Positions 17,298-28,072 are shown, counted from the first letter of the stretch. The stretch is 64,000 nt of DNA from Synergistaceae bacterium (GCA_017405525.1 JAFRAH010000022.1:57079-121078); one strand, 5' to 3'. Numbers and translations: made by a program. The notes: a model not told the origin generated them from the letters alone.

Positions 17298-18221
17298 TTG
17301 AGCACAAAAGATTACTGGTTCATGGGAACGGGACAATTCGCCGCATTGTGCCTCGAAGGACTAACCCCCCGCCTCAACATCACCCGGATAATCACGGGAC
17401 AGCCCACGCGTTCAGGCCGGAACAACCGCGAGAACCCTTCAGCCGTTGAGCTCAAAGCCTCAGAGCTCGGCCATGAAGTTACACGCACCGGGAAGCTCAC
17501 GGAAAATCACGAGATCATCGCCGCACTCGGACGCGAGAACCCCGCCGCAATATTCGTGATTGACTTCGGCCAGATAATCCGTGAACCCTTCCTGTCGAGA
17601 TTGTGCCTCAACATTCACCCGTCCCTATTGCCCGAATACAGGGGGGCAGCTCCAATCCAGCGGGCATTGCTTGACGGCAGGACTAGAACCGGCGTTACTG
17701 TCTTCCGTCTCGTTCAGGCCATGGATGCAGGCGATGTACTAGCACAGCGTGAGACGGACATTAACCCCGGCGACAACGCATCAGACCTCTATACCCGGCT
17801 CTCAGGGCTTGGGTGTGAGGCGGCATGTGAGGCTCTGGAGAGCGAGGCAATGACCTTCACACCGCAGGATGACTCCCGCGCAACAATTGCCCCGAAGCTG
17901 GAGAAGCATGAATTTGCCTTGGACTTCACGATGACAGCAGAACGATTCGTGAACACAGTCCGTGCTCTCAACATGTCAGGAGGTGCCTACGTCATGGCCG
18001 GGGGGAAAAGGCTCAAGGTATGGCGTTCATCTCTCAGGGACGACATCAGGGCAGGAGCTCCGGGCGAGGTGCTCAGCGTTGAGGGCAGCCCCGTAGTGTC
18101 ATGCTGTGATTATGGCGTTGAACTGCTTGAAGTTCAGGCGGAAGGAAGAAGGAGAATGCCGGGCCATGAATGGGCGTATGGCTTGAGGCTCAAGACTGGG
18201 GATAAATTGTGTAAAGTTTAA
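17298..18221 (+). CDS. fmt: Methionyl-tRNA formyltransferase
   Basis: 307 residues. The formyltransferase catalytic signature LNIHPSLLPEYRGAAPIQRA is complete, with the downstream TGVTVF segment; the C-terminal OB-like domain starts near residue 205. It formylates initiator Met-tRNA using 10-formyl-tetrahydrofolate. The TTG start is followed by AGC as in def and has GGAGG 10 nt upstream inside def. Its N-terminus is unusual (YWFMGTGQFAALCL instead of the common IVFMGTPEFA) but aligns. Confidence 0.95.
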   Translation: MSTKDYWFMGTGQFAALCLEGLTPRLNITRIITGQPTRSGRNNRENPSAVELKASELGHEVTRTGKLTENHEIIAALGRENPAAIFVIDFGQIIREPFLSRLCLNIHPSLLPEYRGAAPIQRALLDGRTRTGVTVFRLVQAMDAGDVLAQRETDINPGDNASDLYTRLSGLGCEAACEALESEAMTFTPQDDSRATIAPKLEKHEFALDFTMTAERFVNTVRALNMSGGAYVMAGGKRLKVWRSSLRDDIRAGAPGEVLSVEGSPVVSCCDYGVELLEVQAEGRRRMPGHEWAYGLRLKTGDKLCKV

Positions 18222-18280
18222 GGTTATGCGCTATAATTAGGCAATTCACGTAATAAGAATAGAAAAGGGCAGGTGTTCTT

Positions 18281-18841
18281 ATGCCGGAAAGTATGAAGTC
18301 AACCATTGAGGAAGTATGCGTCAAGGAAAACAAAATCTTTGACGGCAAGATCCTTAGCGTCAGACGTGATGACGTTCTCACACCGTCAGGCCATCCCGCA
18401 ATCCGTGAAGTCGTTGAACACAAACCCGCCGTAGGTATGATCGTCCTCACTGACCGCAAGACAGTCTTACTCGTGAGGCAGTACCGTTACGCCGTCCATG
18501 AGGAGACCCTTGAAGTTTGCGCAGGACTCATTGAACCGGGAGAAGACCCAGAACGTGCCGCAGAACGCGAAATGCAGGAGGAACTCAGCGTGAAGGCCGC
18601 AAAGCTCTACCGTATCGGGGAGTTCTACGCGTCGCCGGGATTCTGCACGGAGATGTTCACCCTCTTCCTGGCCGAAGAGCTCACGGAGTCATCACTGCCG
18701 CAGGACGAGGACGAGAACGTCTCAGTGTGCGAGATACCCCTTCAGGACGTGCCGGGAATGATACGTGAAGGGAAAATACGGGACTCGAAGACTTTTGCAG
18801 CTCTTTCGTGGCTCATGGCTAAGGAGGGGATTTCTTGCTGA
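18281..18841 (+). CDS. NUDIX hydrolase, probably ADP-ribose pyrophosphatase
   Basis: 186 residues. The Nudix box reads GLIEPGEDPERAAEREMQEE and then LSV, matching GX5EX7REUXEEXGU except that the last Gly is Ser. A proline about 15 residues after the box, ASPGF, is the mark of the ADP-ribose pyrophosphatase subgroup. It would split ADP-ribose or related nucleoside diphosphates. It follows fmt by 59 nt, a gap that includes TATAAT at 18231-18236 and may hold its own promoter. Confidence 0.88.
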   Translation: MPESMKSTIEEVCVKENKIFDGKILSVRRDDVLTPSGHPAIREVVEHKPAVGMIVLTDRKTVLLVRQYRYAVHEETLEVCAGLIEPGEDPERAAEREMQEELSVKAAKLYRIGEFYASPGFCTEMFTLFLAEELTESSLPQDEDENVSVCEIPLQDVPGMIREGKIRDSKTFAALSWLMAKEGISC

Positions 18842-18931
18842 CCCCCTGAATGATATTGCTGTAAAATCGCGCTAATGGGTTTCCGTTTCATTTCACAAAT
18901 TCAATCACAATAACAGGAGTGGATTTCTCAC

Positions 18932-21094
18932 ATGTTAAACAATTTCAAGATTACGGGCAAACTCACGATAGGGTTCGGAATTGTCCTTGCCCTTTTCGGG
19001 GTTGCGGTGTTCTTCTCATGGCAGAGCATCTCAGGTGTTCAGTCGGACGTTCAGTACCTCCAGAAGGTCGTTGACAACACGGTCAAAATCGCTGTTGAGC
19101 TGACAAACCAGATCAGCTTCATCCGTGCTGGCGTCAGGGATCTCAAGTTCTCCGAGAGCGACGAGGACATCGACAAGATGACTAACTACCTGTCGAGCCT
19201 GCGCAGCATACTGGAACGTGGCAAGTCAATGTATGCGCAAGACCCATCTCTGTCGGCTCTCTCAAACCTCGCCGAAATGGAGAACATCATACGCAACGCA
19301 GAGTCAACGTTCGCCAAAGCCGTCCAGATGATAAGGACAAAGCGCACAGTCTCAGCCACCCTCATTGTAGAAATCAACAAGATGATCGAGCTTCTTGAGA
19401 GCGTCATCGACATGCAGTACAAGATCACGATACAGAACCTCAAGACCAACCTTGAAGGCCACGACTACGAGACGGACATCAACCGTATAAGGTCAGTTGA
19501 AGATTTGCGTACACAGTTCGCCATAGTCGCCAGAAACTACGCTGTTGCAATGTGGAACAGAGACGCAAAGGGCATGAACGATGTTACCCAGCAAATAGTC
19601 AATGGAGAAAACGCCTACAACAGGTTCTACGAGAACACGACCTACAAGGAAGTCAAGGATGTAATGAACGCCGGGCGCGGGGCTTTTGGGACGCTGAAGT
19701 CAGGATTTGCTGACGTTCTCAACTCATTCACCCAGACTGAACCGGCATTCGCGGCACTTCTTGCTGACGGCTTGAACCTCGTCAACATCGCCAACAAGGT
19801 AACGGATGCAGGCACACAGAGAATCGTTGACCTCTCGCAGGGTGCATATGACGCACTCTCAAGCACGATGACGCTCGTAATCTCACTGGCTGTTGTGGCA
19901 ATCATCATTGGCATCGGCATAGCCCTCTACATAGCAAAGTCAATCTCAACACCTCTTGGCCGGGTTGTTGAGCTCTGCAAGGAAGCAAGCAACGGAGAAA
20001 TGGCGATTACACGCGACGACTTCCGCTATGATGGCAAGGACGAACTCGGCAACTTGGGCGATGCGCTCTCTGAGATGTTCGGCTCACTCAGCACGGCAAT
20101 CGGGGACATACGCGGGCTGGCAATCACGAGCCACGAGACTTCAGCCAACATGAAGGAAGACGCAACGAAGAACACCGATTACGCCAACAACGTCCGCGCC
20201 AATGTCGCCAACGTCGTGAAGCTCATGGAGGGCAACGCGTCATCACTCCAGGAGTCCAACGCCGGAACTGAGGAGATGTCAGCGGCATCAATGACGAGTG
20301 CACAGGCCGCCACAGACTGCGCGGAGTTCATCTCGAACATGACGACAGTAACGAACAACGCGGTGGACACGGTGAAGGAAGCAATAGCCAACATCGTAAT
20401 CCTCCAGAAGAAGACGAAGGAGAGCGGCATAAAGTTACAGGAGCTTGTAGAGAACTCCAACAAGATCAGCGAGTTCATCGGTGAGATCACATCGATAGCT
20501 GACCAGACGAACCTTCTTGCCCTTAACGCCGCAATTGAGGCCGCAAGAGCAGGTGAGGCAGGCAGGGGATTTGCGGTTGTCGCCGAGTCAGTGCGTAAAC
20601 TTGCAGAGGACTCAAGCCGTGCCGCAGAGAACGTCAGGGGGTTGATCGAGTCGCTCCAGATCAGCGTACGTGAGACCAAGACATCAAGCGATGAGACAGC
20701 AGTGCTCCTTGACGAGACGACAGAGAAGGCCAACGGTGCACAGGATTCACTTGCTGAGGCAATCGGGCAGATCGACAAGGCAAACGACAGGATACAGAAC
20801 ATTGCGGCAGTCGCACAGGAACAGGCAGCATCAAGCCGTGAAATCGCAGCAGGTATCGACAACGTAACGAAGTCAACGACCGAGATACTGGAGAACCTTG
20901 AGAGCGTCAAGAACGACATGGACGAGACGGCAATGATAGCTGAACGCGCGGCGGCAGGTGCAGTTGAGCAGACCGGGCTTGTCGAGAGCATCACTGAGGC
21001 ACTCTCACAGTTCCACATTGAGGACGAGGGAGCTCCGGCGAAGAAGAGCTCAAAGGGTAGCCCCAAGAAAGCCCTTCCCGCAAAGAAGAAGTAA
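18932..21094 (+). CDS. Methyl-accepting chemotaxis protein
   Basis: 720 residues. A first membrane helix is at about residues 10-30, a long mostly helical periplasmic sensor spans about 31-305, a second membrane helix ([20 protein letters not shown]) is near 312-335, then a HAMP domain, then the signalling coiled coil. The conserved hairpin tip [20 protein letters not shown] begins near residue 518 and is nearly invariant in chemoreceptors. The tail is Lys/Ser-rich and lacks a CheR-binding pentapeptide. An AGGAG Shine-Dalgarno precedes the ATG. Ligand unknown; its presence implies motility, though no flagellar genes are in view. Confidence 0.95.
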   Translation: MLNNFKITGKLTIGFGIVLALFGVAVFFSWQSISGVQSDVQYLQKVVDNTVKIAVELTNQISFIRAGVRDLKFSESDEDIDKMTNYLSSLRSILERGKSMYAQDPSLSALSNLAEMENIIRNAESTFAKAVQMIRTKRTVSATLIVEINKMIELLESVIDMQYKITIQNLKTNLEGHDYETDINRIRSVEDLRTQFAIVARNYAVAMWNRDAKGMNDVTQQIVNGENAYNRFYENTTYKEVKDVMNAGRGAFGTLKSGFADVLNSFTQTEPAFAALLADGLNLVNIANKVTDAGTQRIVDLSQGAYDALSSTMTLVISLAVVAIIIGIGIALYIAKSISTPLGRVVELCKEASNGEMAITRDDFRYDGKDELGNLGDALSEMFGSLSTAIGDIRGLAITSHETSANMKEDATKNTDYANNVRANVANVVKLMEGNASSLQESNAGTEEMSAASMTSAQAATDCAEFISNMTTVTNNAVDTVKEAIANIVILQKKTKESGIKLQELVENSNKISEFIGEITSIADQTNLLALNAAIEAARAGEAGRGFAVVAESVRKLAEDSSRAAENVRGLIESLQISVRETKTSSDETAVLLDETTEKANGAQDSLAEAIGQIDKANDRIQNIAAVAQEQAASSREIAAGIDNVTKSTTEILENLESVKNDMDETAMIAERAAAGAVEQTGLVESITEALSQFHIEDEGAPAKKSSKGSPKKALPAKKK

Positions 21095-21112
21095 GGTAAC
21101 CTGACACTAAAG

Positions 21113-21150
21113 CAGGTAGGGAGTAGAAATATTCCCCGCCTGTTTTTTTT
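21113..21150 (+). terminator. Intrinsic terminator after the chemoreceptor gene
   Basis: CAGG-TA-GGGA pairs with TCCC-CG-CCTG and is followed by eight T. Confidence 0.85.
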
Positions 21151-21156
21151 ACGGCC

Positions 21157-23088
21157 ATGAATGACACACACGAATCCAATTTTGACTTGTACGTACACGA
21201 ACGCCTAAAAGAGGCAGGAATTGAGGCAGACTATCAGCATACTTCAACCGTTCAGCTTCAGGAGGCACTGAGCACAGCCTCAAAGAACCAGACCGGCGAA
21301 AGGGGTATGCCTGACTTCCTCGCGGTTGTGGGTGAGTATGTCCTTGTGGTTGAGGACAAGGCTGACAGGGAGAAGTTATGCTTGCGGGACAAGGACGGGG
21401 GAATATCCCAATCAGTCGAGGCAACGAGGGATTACGCGCTTAACGGTGCAGTGTTCTACGCAAGGAAGATACTTGAAGGCGGGGCGTTCACGAAGATATT
21501 TGCGTTCGGGAATGCCGGGGACAAGAAGCATCACATCATGAAGCCCGTATTTGTCGGCACGGACATGGTGAAGGAGCTTGCGGAGATTGAGACTTTCGGG
21601 AACTTTTCGCCGGAGAACATAGACAGGTACTATCACAGCGCGGTGCTTGAGGAGGAATCCCCGGAGGAATTGCGCGTAGATGAGGTAAAAAGGAAGGCTG
21701 CAATCCTCCATGAGCATCTACGGAATTACGGAGGCTTGCGCGAAACTGAGAAGCCTCTTGTTGTATCGGCAATACTCCTAGCACTCAGGGAACAGGGGCA
21801 CGGGTTCAGCCTGGATCTGCTGAAAGGCGACACCGTAGCAGGGAATACTGACGGCGAATTGCTTTACAGATACCTCGTGAACAGCCTGACACGCGCAAAA
21901 GTAAGCCCTCAAGTTAAGCTACAGAAGGTTATTGACCAGTTCAAGATAATAGAGAACAGGCCGGTACTCAATACAATACGTGATGACCTGAAGAAAACTC
22001 CTCTTAGGTTCTTTGCTGAGTACCTGAAAAAGGAAATATATAGCGCGGTGGTTTCAGGCACTTCACATGAAGATTACTTGGGAATGTTTTACAGCGAGTT
22101 CATGAGATATTCGGGAGGGGACGGCTCGACTCTTGGCGTTGTCCTAACTCCCGGCCACATCACCGAGCTTTTCTGCGACATCGTCAACCTCAAGCCTAAT
22201 GACGTGATATTTGACCCTTGTTGCGGGACGGGAGGCTTCCTCATTGCCGGAATGCACAGGATGCTCCAGCAATCAGGGAACGACACTCAGCGGAGGCACA
22301 TCAAGGAATGCCAGATATTCGGGACAGAGATACGTGATGACATGTTCGCGATTGCCACGACAAACATGATCCTTCGAGGGGACGGACAAAGCAACCTTAC
22401 GTGTGAGGACTTCTTCATGAAGGACGCAGGAAACATTCAGCTTCAAGGGGTAACAGTGGGCTTCATGAACCCCCCATACTCTCAGGCAAAGAACAAGGCA
22501 ACGGCTAACCTCTCGGAACTCAACTTCATTCTTCACCTTCTCGACAGCATACTTGAAGGGGGAAGGGCGGCGGTAATCGTCCCTGTCTCCTCGATGATAG
22601 GGAAGACCAAAGACGACAGGACACTGAAGGCCGAAATCCTCAAGCATCACACTCTTGAAGGGGTAATCAGCCTCAACCGTAACACGTTCGAAGGTGTGGG
22701 CACTGTACCGTGCATTGCTGTCTTCACGGCAGGAAGGCCACACAGCCCGGACAAGCTCGCCAAGTTCGTGAACTTCGAGGATGACGGCTGGGAGGTGAAG
22801 ATGCACAGGGGACTAGTCGAGACTGAGCGCGCAAAGGACAGGAGGCAGTACCTTCTCGACTGCTGGAACGGCGAAAGGACAGATCCCCCCTCCAGCTTCA
22901 TGGTTGAGTCTCAGGTTGAGGCAGGGGATGAGTGGCTTCACTCATTCTACTACTACAATGACGAGGTGCCGCAGGAGAAGGAGTTCTCGGAGAGCCTTGC
23001 GGATTACCTGACGTTTGAGTTTGGGATGATTGTTCACGGGAGAGGGTATCTGTTCCGTGAGGGGGGAAGGCCTGATGCTCAGTCTTGA
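21157..23088 (+). CDS. BcgI-like restriction-methylation subunit (nuclease fused to N6-adenine methylase)
   Basis: 643 residues. The N-terminal 80 residues carry a PD-(D/E)xK-type nuclease core: Pro52-Asp53 in GMPDFLAV and Glu66-Asp67-Lys68 in VVEDKA. A helical linker follows, then an HsdM-like gamma-class methylase with the AdoMet motif DPCCGTGGF (residues 353-361) and catalytic NPPY (438-441). The size and order nuclease-methylase match the A subunit of type IIB enzymes such as BcgI (about 640 residues) rather than a type I HsdM. A specificity subunit gene overlaps its end by 14 nt. No separate HsdR is present. Confidence 0.88.
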   Translation: MNDTHESNFDLYVHERLKEAGIEADYQHTSTVQLQEALSTASKNQTGERGMPDFLAVVGEYVLVVEDKADREKLCLRDKDGGISQSVEATRDYALNGAVFYARKILEGGAFTKIFAFGNAGDKKHHIMKPVFVGTDMVKELAEIETFGNFSPENIDRYYHSAVLEEESPEELRVDEVKRKAAILHEHLRNYGGLRETEKPLVVSAILLALREQGHGFSLDLLKGDTVAGNTDGELLYRYLVNSLTRAKVSPQVKLQKVIDQFKIIENRPVLNTIRDDLKKTPLRFFAEYLKKEIYSAVVSGTSHEDYLGMFYSEFMRYSGGDGSTLGVVLTPGHITELFCDIVNLKPNDVIFDPCCGTGGFLIAGMHRMLQQSGNDTQRRHIKECQIFGTEIRDDMFAIATTNMILRGDGQSNLTCEDFFMKDAGNIQLQGVTVGFMNPPYSQAKNKATANLSELNFILHLLDSILEGGRAAVIVPVSSMIGKTKDDRTLKAEILKHHTLEGVISLNRNTFEGVGTVPCIAVFTAGRPHSPDKLAKFVNFEDDGWEVKMHRGLVETERAKDRRQYLLDCWNGERTDPPSSFMVESQVEAGDEWLHSFYYYNDEVPQEKEFSESLADYLTFEFGMIVHGRGYLFREGGRPDAQS

Positions 23089-24136
23089 GGGCAGACGCTG
23101 GGGAAAATTCAGGATTGGGGAGCTGTTCGAGATTGTGCAGGGGAAATGCAGTAATGCCAGCGAACTGAAGAGGGATAATCCTACAGTACCATACTTAGGC
23201 GCAACAAGAAGGAATAACGCGGTACTTGACTTTGTGGATGCTGACGAAAAACTCATGCAGAAAGGTAATTGTATTGCGTTCATAAAGGATGGCGAGGGCT
23301 CTATGGGCTATTCTGTCTATAAGGCTGAAGACTTCATAGCGACTACAAATATTGCTTTGGGTTATGCCCCGTTCCTGAACAGGTACACAGGAATATTCAT
23401 CACCGTAGCGGCAGACAAGGTAAGAGGCAGGTACAGCTACAACTACAAACGCAACGAGGAACGCCTCAAGAACGAGATGATACAGCTTCCCGTTGATGAG
23501 GCCGGTAATCCCGACTGGTCATTCATGGAGGCATTCATGCGAGAACGTGAGCAGGCCATGTTGAGGGAGTACGTTGCGGAGGTCAGGGGCAGGATTGAGG
23601 ACAGGGAGGCACTAACTCTTGAGGGTGTACGCTGGGAATGCTTCATACTGGGTGAAGTGTTCGACATCAAGCAGACGGCAAACGGCATCGACAAGATAAA
23701 CTTGGTTCAAGGTGAGGGCTTATACCCCTACATAACGAGGAGCAGCATGAACAACGGAGTGAATATGCTAGTTCCTCTTCAAGAAGGCTACAGGCTCAAC
23801 GATGGGAACTGCATAGCTGTAGGGCTTGACACTCAGACGGCATTTTACCAGCCGACAGAGTTTTACACCGGGCAGAACATCCAGATACTCAGGCATGAAC
23901 GGATGAATGAATACAGCGGCAAATTCTTACTGTCTCCCCTGAAAAAAACGCTGTCGATTTACAGCTGGGGAGGCAACGGCGCAACCCTTACGCGTCTGAG
24001 GAGGAGCAAGATATTTCTCCCGGTGAATGGCGAGGGACAACCTGACTGGGCATTCATGGAGGACTACATGCAGGGACAAGAACAGGCCATGCTCAGGAAG
24101 TACCTTGCGTACCTGGAGAGCAGGCTAGAACAGTAG
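23075..24136 (+). CDS. Specificity subunit of the BcgI-like system
   Basis: 353 residues from ATG 23075, chosen because GGGGGGAAGG lies just upstream and the frame upstream is inside the methylase gene. The protein is an internal duplication: each half begins LEGxRWxxFxxGExF and ends in a helical conserved block (NPDWSFMEAFM and EQAMLREY in the first, QPDWAFMEDYM and EQAMLRKY in the second). Each half thus carries one target-recognition domain and one helix, as in HsdS and BcgIB, and would recognise one half of a bipartite DNA site. The stop lies 12 nt inside the convergent pbpC gene. Confidence 0.88.
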   Translation: MLSLEGRRWGKFRIGELFEIVQGKCSNASELKRDNPTVPYLGATRRNNAVLDFVDADEKLMQKGNCIAFIKDGEGSMGYSVYKAEDFIATTNIALGYAPFLNRYTGIFITVAADKVRGRYSYNYKRNEERLKNEMIQLPVDEAGNPDWSFMEAFMREREQAMLREYVAEVRGRIEDREALTLEGVRWECFILGEVFDIKQTANGIDKINLVQGEGLYPYITRSSMNNGVNMLVPLQEGYRLNDGNCIAVGLDTQTAFYQPTEFYTGQNIQILRHERMNEYSGKFLLSPLKKTLSIYSWGGNGATLTRLRRSKIFLPVNGEGQPDWAFMEDYMQGQEQAMLRKYLAYLESRLEQ

Positions 24137-26338
24137 ATCACCCTGCTCCCTCCTGCCGGGGGTGAACACCCTCACACTCACTGCCGAGCTCCTTCCTGCT
24201 TCATCCGCCGCACTGATTATGTGCTCGCCGTCCGGCACAGCGTGGAAGAACGTACTTTCACCGTCCGACACACCGATATATTCCCCGTCAAGATACCACC
24301 ATACACGGCCTTTGACCCCTTCAGCCTTCATGGGTATCCTCCGCTCTGTGTCAAGAGGCGCGTTGAAGTATGACGCTCCCGGAATTGGCGATATTATGCT
24401 GAGCTGTGAGAGCCTTGACCCTCCCGTTGCATTCCCGAAACCCGCAGGCATGTTCACCGTCAGTTTCCCGGCCTTCACCGAATGAATGTCGCAAGGTGTC
24501 GTCCTCGTTACTCCGTCTATTGCCCACTCGGATTTTACGGCAGGACATAGCGCAGTAGGGGGCTTCCCTGAGAGTGTGCAGACCTTCCGCATCACTAACC
24601 CTTCAGGACGCTCATACCACGAGGATTTTGGCGACACCACTCGCAAGACCTTCACCGCAACAGGAGCTGCCGCCCTCGCACCGACTAAGCCCTCCCACGA
24701 TGAGCCGTCAGGTTTCCCCGCCCAGACTATCACGGTGTAGTCAGGTGTCCACGCACAAGCCCAAGCATCACGAAGTCCGTATGATGTCCCGGTCTTGAGG
24801 GCAATGCGCCACTGACTGCCCAGAGTCCCCCGCGCAAATAGCGACAACTCGCCGTCATACCTCAGAATGTCGCTAACTATCCAGCACCCTGCCTCTGACG
24901 CAATACGTTCGGACGTGGTCATTGTGTCCTTCAGGAGCTTCAAGGGACGGTGAACTCCCAGTGAGGCAAGCGACGTGTAGGCTTCAAGCTCCTCAAGCAA
25001 CGTAACATCACAGCCTCCGAGTATCAGCGAGTCCCCGTAGTATTCCGCCGACTGCGTGAGGTGCCTCAACCCCGCCTGACGCATCAGGGCAAGAACACGG
25101 TCATTCCCCGTTGAACGCAACACACGGACTGCCGGGGCATTGAGCGACTCAGAGAGTGCCGCACGCGCTGTTACTGCCCCCCTGTATCTCAGGTCGAAGT
25201 TACGGGGTGCACGCCCGGAGAATGCCGCCGAAGTGTCAGCAAGCAACGTTGAAGGTGTGAGTGTTCCCTGTTCGATGGCTGAGAGGTACGCAAAGGGCTT
25301 CAGTGTTGAGCCGGGTGAACGAGGAGACCTCCCGCAGTCTACCCATGAAGCCGAATGTGAGTCGTCCCGGTAGCTGAAACGCGCATTACCGACCCACGCG
25401 ATTAACCCGCCCGTCTTGTTGTCCGCAATCCCTGCCGAAAGAGTAACATCACGCGGGAAATCCCCAAGAGACTGCCGCAATATCGCCTCAAGTTTTGTTT
25501 GTGCCTCAACGTCAAGTGTAGCGTCAAGCCTCCCGTAATGTTCGGGGTTCTGTGAGAGCAAGAGCTCCGAGTAGTGCCAAGCTCTTGACGGGAGCTCGAA
25601 TTTCCGGCGTGGGAGCTCCTCAAGCCTCGCACGTTCTGCCTCGTCGTGTGTGAAGACCTTCTTGCGTTCCATTAGGGCGATGATGTCATTACGCCGCTTC
25701 ATGGCCGCAACTGGTCTCGTGTCAGGACGGTATAGCGTCGGACCCTTGAGCATCCCTATAAGAAGGCAGGCTTCCCCCGGTGAAATCTGTGATGCTGTCT
25801 TCCCGAAATATATTAGTGATGCCGCCTGTACCCCCCGGATATTTCCCCCGAATGGTGCAAGGTTTAGGTAGCATTCCAGAATTTTGGCCTTCGTGAGTTC
25901 ACGCTCAATCTTCAAGGCCATGATGAACTCACGGACTTTTGTCGATGGTGTACGTTTCCTGCCCTCACGTTCCGAGACCGAGAGGCGTATTACCTGGCTC
26001 GTTATCGTCGATGCCCCAGAGATCACACGCCCACGTGAAGCGTCCTGAGCGATTGCCCGGAGCATTGAGAGCGCGTCAATCCCGACATGACGGAAGAACC
26101 TCCCGTCCTCAGCGTTGACCGCAACAACAGGAAGCCACCTGCCCATCTCGTCCAACGGTATCGGTATCTGCCACTCTGACGCTGGCGACAATCTCACGTG
26201 GAACAATCGCCCCTCAGTGTCATACATGGCCGGTGAACCGAAGATAGTTGTTACTCGTTCGGGGTTGATGTCGATGCTCAGCCACAGCCACGAAAACGCA
26301 ACCACCGGGACAATCAGGGCAGGAAGGTACTTCTTCAT
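24125..26338 (-). CDS. pbpC: Penicillin-binding protein 1C (glycosyltransferase/transpeptidase)
   Basis: 737 residues. N-terminal membrane anchor (residues 5-22), glycosyltransferase family 51 domain with EDGRFFRHVGID and a GASTITSQVIRL motif, then a transpeptidase domain with SxxK in GSTLKPFAY and KTGT in ALKTGTSYG. A C-terminal BiPBP-like domain from about residue 640 ends the protein, as in PBP1C. It polymerises and cross-links peptidoglycan in the periplasm. The gene starts 4 nt after the upstream transporter gene and so shares its transcript. Confidence 0.93.
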   Translation of the reverse strand: MKKYLPALIVPVVAFSWLWLSIDINPERVTTIFGSPAMYDTEGRLFHVRLSPASEWQIPIPLDEMGRWLPVVAVNAEDGRFFRHVGIDALSMLRAIAQDASRGRVISGASTITSQVIRLSVSEREGRKRTPSTKVREFIMALKIERELTKAKILECYLNLAPFGGNIRGVQAASLIYFGKTASQISPGEACLLIGMLKGPTLYRPDTRPVAAMKRRNDIIALMERKKVFTHDEAERARLEELPRRKFELPSRAWHYSELLLSQNPEHYGRLDATLDVEAQTKLEAILRQSLGDFPRDVTLSAGIADNKTGGLIAWVGNARFSYRDDSHSASWVDCGRSPRSPGSTLKPFAYLSAIEQGTLTPSTLLADTSAAFSGRAPRNFDLRYRGAVTARAALSESLNAPAVRVLRSTGNDRVLALMRQAGLRHLTQSAEYYGDSLILGGCDVTLLEELEAYTSLASLGVHRPLKLLKDTMTTSERIASEAGCWIVSDILRYDGELSLFARGTLGSQWRIALKTGTSYGLRDAWACAWTPDYTVIVWAGKPDGSSWEGLVGARAAAPVAVKVLRVVSPKSSWYERPEGLVMRKVCTLSGKPPTALCPAVKSEWAIDGVTRTTPCDIHSVKAGKLTVNMPAGFGNATGGSRLSQLSIISPIPGASYFNAPLDTERRIPMKAEGVKGRVWWYLDGEYIGVSDGESTFFHAVPDGEHIISAADEAGRSSAVSVRVFTPGRREQGDLLF

Positions 26339-26342
26339 ATGC

Positions 26343-27965
26343 CTACTTGCTCATTGCGAGGATGTCGAGTGTGTAGCCTGCAATGTTGTTGCTGTGGTCG
26401 CCAATACGTTCAAGATTGCTCAGGAGGGTGATGAAGTTCACGCCTTTTTCCGGGTCGCATTCCCCGCGGTTGAGGCGGTCAATGTGCTTCTTCCTGTAGG
26501 TGCGCTCCTGAGAGTCTATGCGTTTCTCCAAGTCATAGATGACGTGATGAGCCTGCTCCGAGTTCTCGTGCTCTATCGAGGCCATCGCAGTATCAACAGC
26601 AAGCCCCGTAGTCTCGTACATGTCCCGGAACTCCTCCACTGCCTCGTCAGACAAGTAGTGGTTCATGACATCAGCACGCTCTATCAGGTTCTCGACCCTG
26701 TCGCCGATACGCTCAAGGTCAAGTGATGCGTTGACGTAGCACCCCAACACCGTAGAGACCTCATCACTGACTCCCCTCTGCCATATCTCGGAGGAATATT
26801 CGGAGATTGCGCGGGTTAGCTTGTTCACGCTGTCTTCAAGGCTGTCGAACTTCTTGCGTCTCTCTTCTAGTTTGGCCTCGTCGAACTCAAAGAATGTCTC
26901 ACGTATGAGGTCGAACATCTTGTGTATTATCCTGCCCATGTGAAGGAGCTCATCCTTTACCGCCTCTACAGCACTTGCGCTCGATATGTTGATGAGCTTC
27001 GGGTCTAAGTACATGACATCTTCGGGTCTGTCTTCGGGTCTTAACGGGATGATGGTAGAGATGAGTTTAGCCAGCAATGAGACGAACGGGAAGAATATTA
27101 CTGTGTTGAGGACGTTGAAGATTGTGTGAGCGTTCGCTATCTGCCTGCCAATGTCTGGGGAACTCCACAGGATAATCTCTCGGTAAACCGGGAACGCCAG
27201 CAGGAATATCACCGTCCCTATGAGGTTGAAGAGTACATGAGCCGCCGCCGCCTGTTTCGCCGGACGTGTCGCCCCCATCGCCACAACCACAGCCGTTAGT
27301 GTAGTGCCCAAGTTGTCGCCGAGAATGATGGGTACTGCAGCATCAAGCCCTATCAGCCCCTGAGATGCCACCGCCATAGTGAGACCTATTGTTGCCGCGC
27401 TCGACTGGATGAGTATGGTCAGTATCATTCCCGCAAGGACTCCAGTGAGCGGGTTACGGCTGAGGATCAGGAGCATGTCCCTGTGCTGTGAGATTATGTG
27501 TGTTGCGCTCTCCATTGTCTGCATTCCCATGAAGAGGAGACCTAAACCTACGATGCCGCTCGACAAGTAGGAGATCTGCTTCTTCTTCGCGAATATCGAC
27601 ATGAACACACCGATGAAGATTAGCGGGAGTGCGAAGGCCTCAATCTTGAACGCTATGATCTGGGCTGTTACTGTCGTTCCGATGTTGGCTCCCATGATGA
27701 TACCGATTGCCTGAGTGAGATTCAGAAGGCCGGTGTTGACGAAGCTGACCGTCATTACTGTAGTGCCTGTGCTTGACTGGATGAGTACCGTAACGAGTAT
27801 TCCCACGAAGATACCGCGCAAGGGTGTCTTTGTGAGTGTACCTATGAGCTGCCTCATCTTGTCCCCTGCAATGAACTGTAAGGCCTCGCTCATCAGCTTG
27901 ATGCCGTAAAGGAAGAGTGCTACACCGCCTGCAATGTTGAAGAATGTCTTAATGTCCAACCGCAT
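26343..27965 (-). CDS. Na/Pi cotransporter family protein with PhoU-like domain
   Basis: 540 residues. The membrane part (about 1-310) holds the inverted-repeat QSSTGTT and QSSAATI motifs of the NptA/YjbB type II Na-dependent phosphate transporter family. The last 200 residues are helical and PhoU-like, a known fusion in this family. Members take up or export phosphate. GGGGAGG lies 4 nt before the ATG. Direction of transport cannot be told from sequence. Confidence 0.92.
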   Translation of the reverse strand: MRLDIKTFFNIAGGVALFLYGIKLMSEALQFIAGDKMRQLIGTLTKTPLRGIFVGILVTVLIQSSTGTTVMTVSFVNTGLLNLTQAIGIIMGANIGTTVTAQIIAFKIEAFALPLIFIGVFMSIFAKKKQISYLSSGIVGLGLLFMGMQTMESATHIISQHRDMLLILSRNPLTGVLAGMILTILIQSSAATIGLTMAVASQGLIGLDAAVPIILGDNLGTTLTAVVVAMGATRPAKQAAAAHVLFNLIGTVIFLLAFPVYREIILWSSPDIGRQIANAHTIFNVLNTVIFFPFVSLLAKLISTIIPLRPEDRPEDVMYLDPKLINISSASAVEAVKDELLHMGRIIHKMFDLIRETFFEFDEAKLEERRKKFDSLEDSVNKLTRAISEYSSEIWQRGVSDEVSTVLGCYVNASLDLERIGDRVENLIERADVMNHYLSDEAVEEFRDMYETTGLAVDTAMASIEHENSEQAHHVIYDLEKRIDSQERTYRKKHIDRLNRGECDPEKGVNFITLLSNLERIGDHSNNIAGYTLDILAMSK

Positions 27966-28072
27966 AACCTCCCCATGATAAATTTTTGATGGGATATTTT
28001 ATTGTACAGAGTATAACATGCGGGCTTGTGATATTATTTGCACATTCTATTTATTGACGAAAGGTTAGCGAA

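Noticed and set aside
21157..24136. Standard type I R-M (HsdM/HsdS)
   Set aside because: The methylase has an N-terminal nuclease core and there is no HsdR gene; the sizes fit BcgI-like subunits better.
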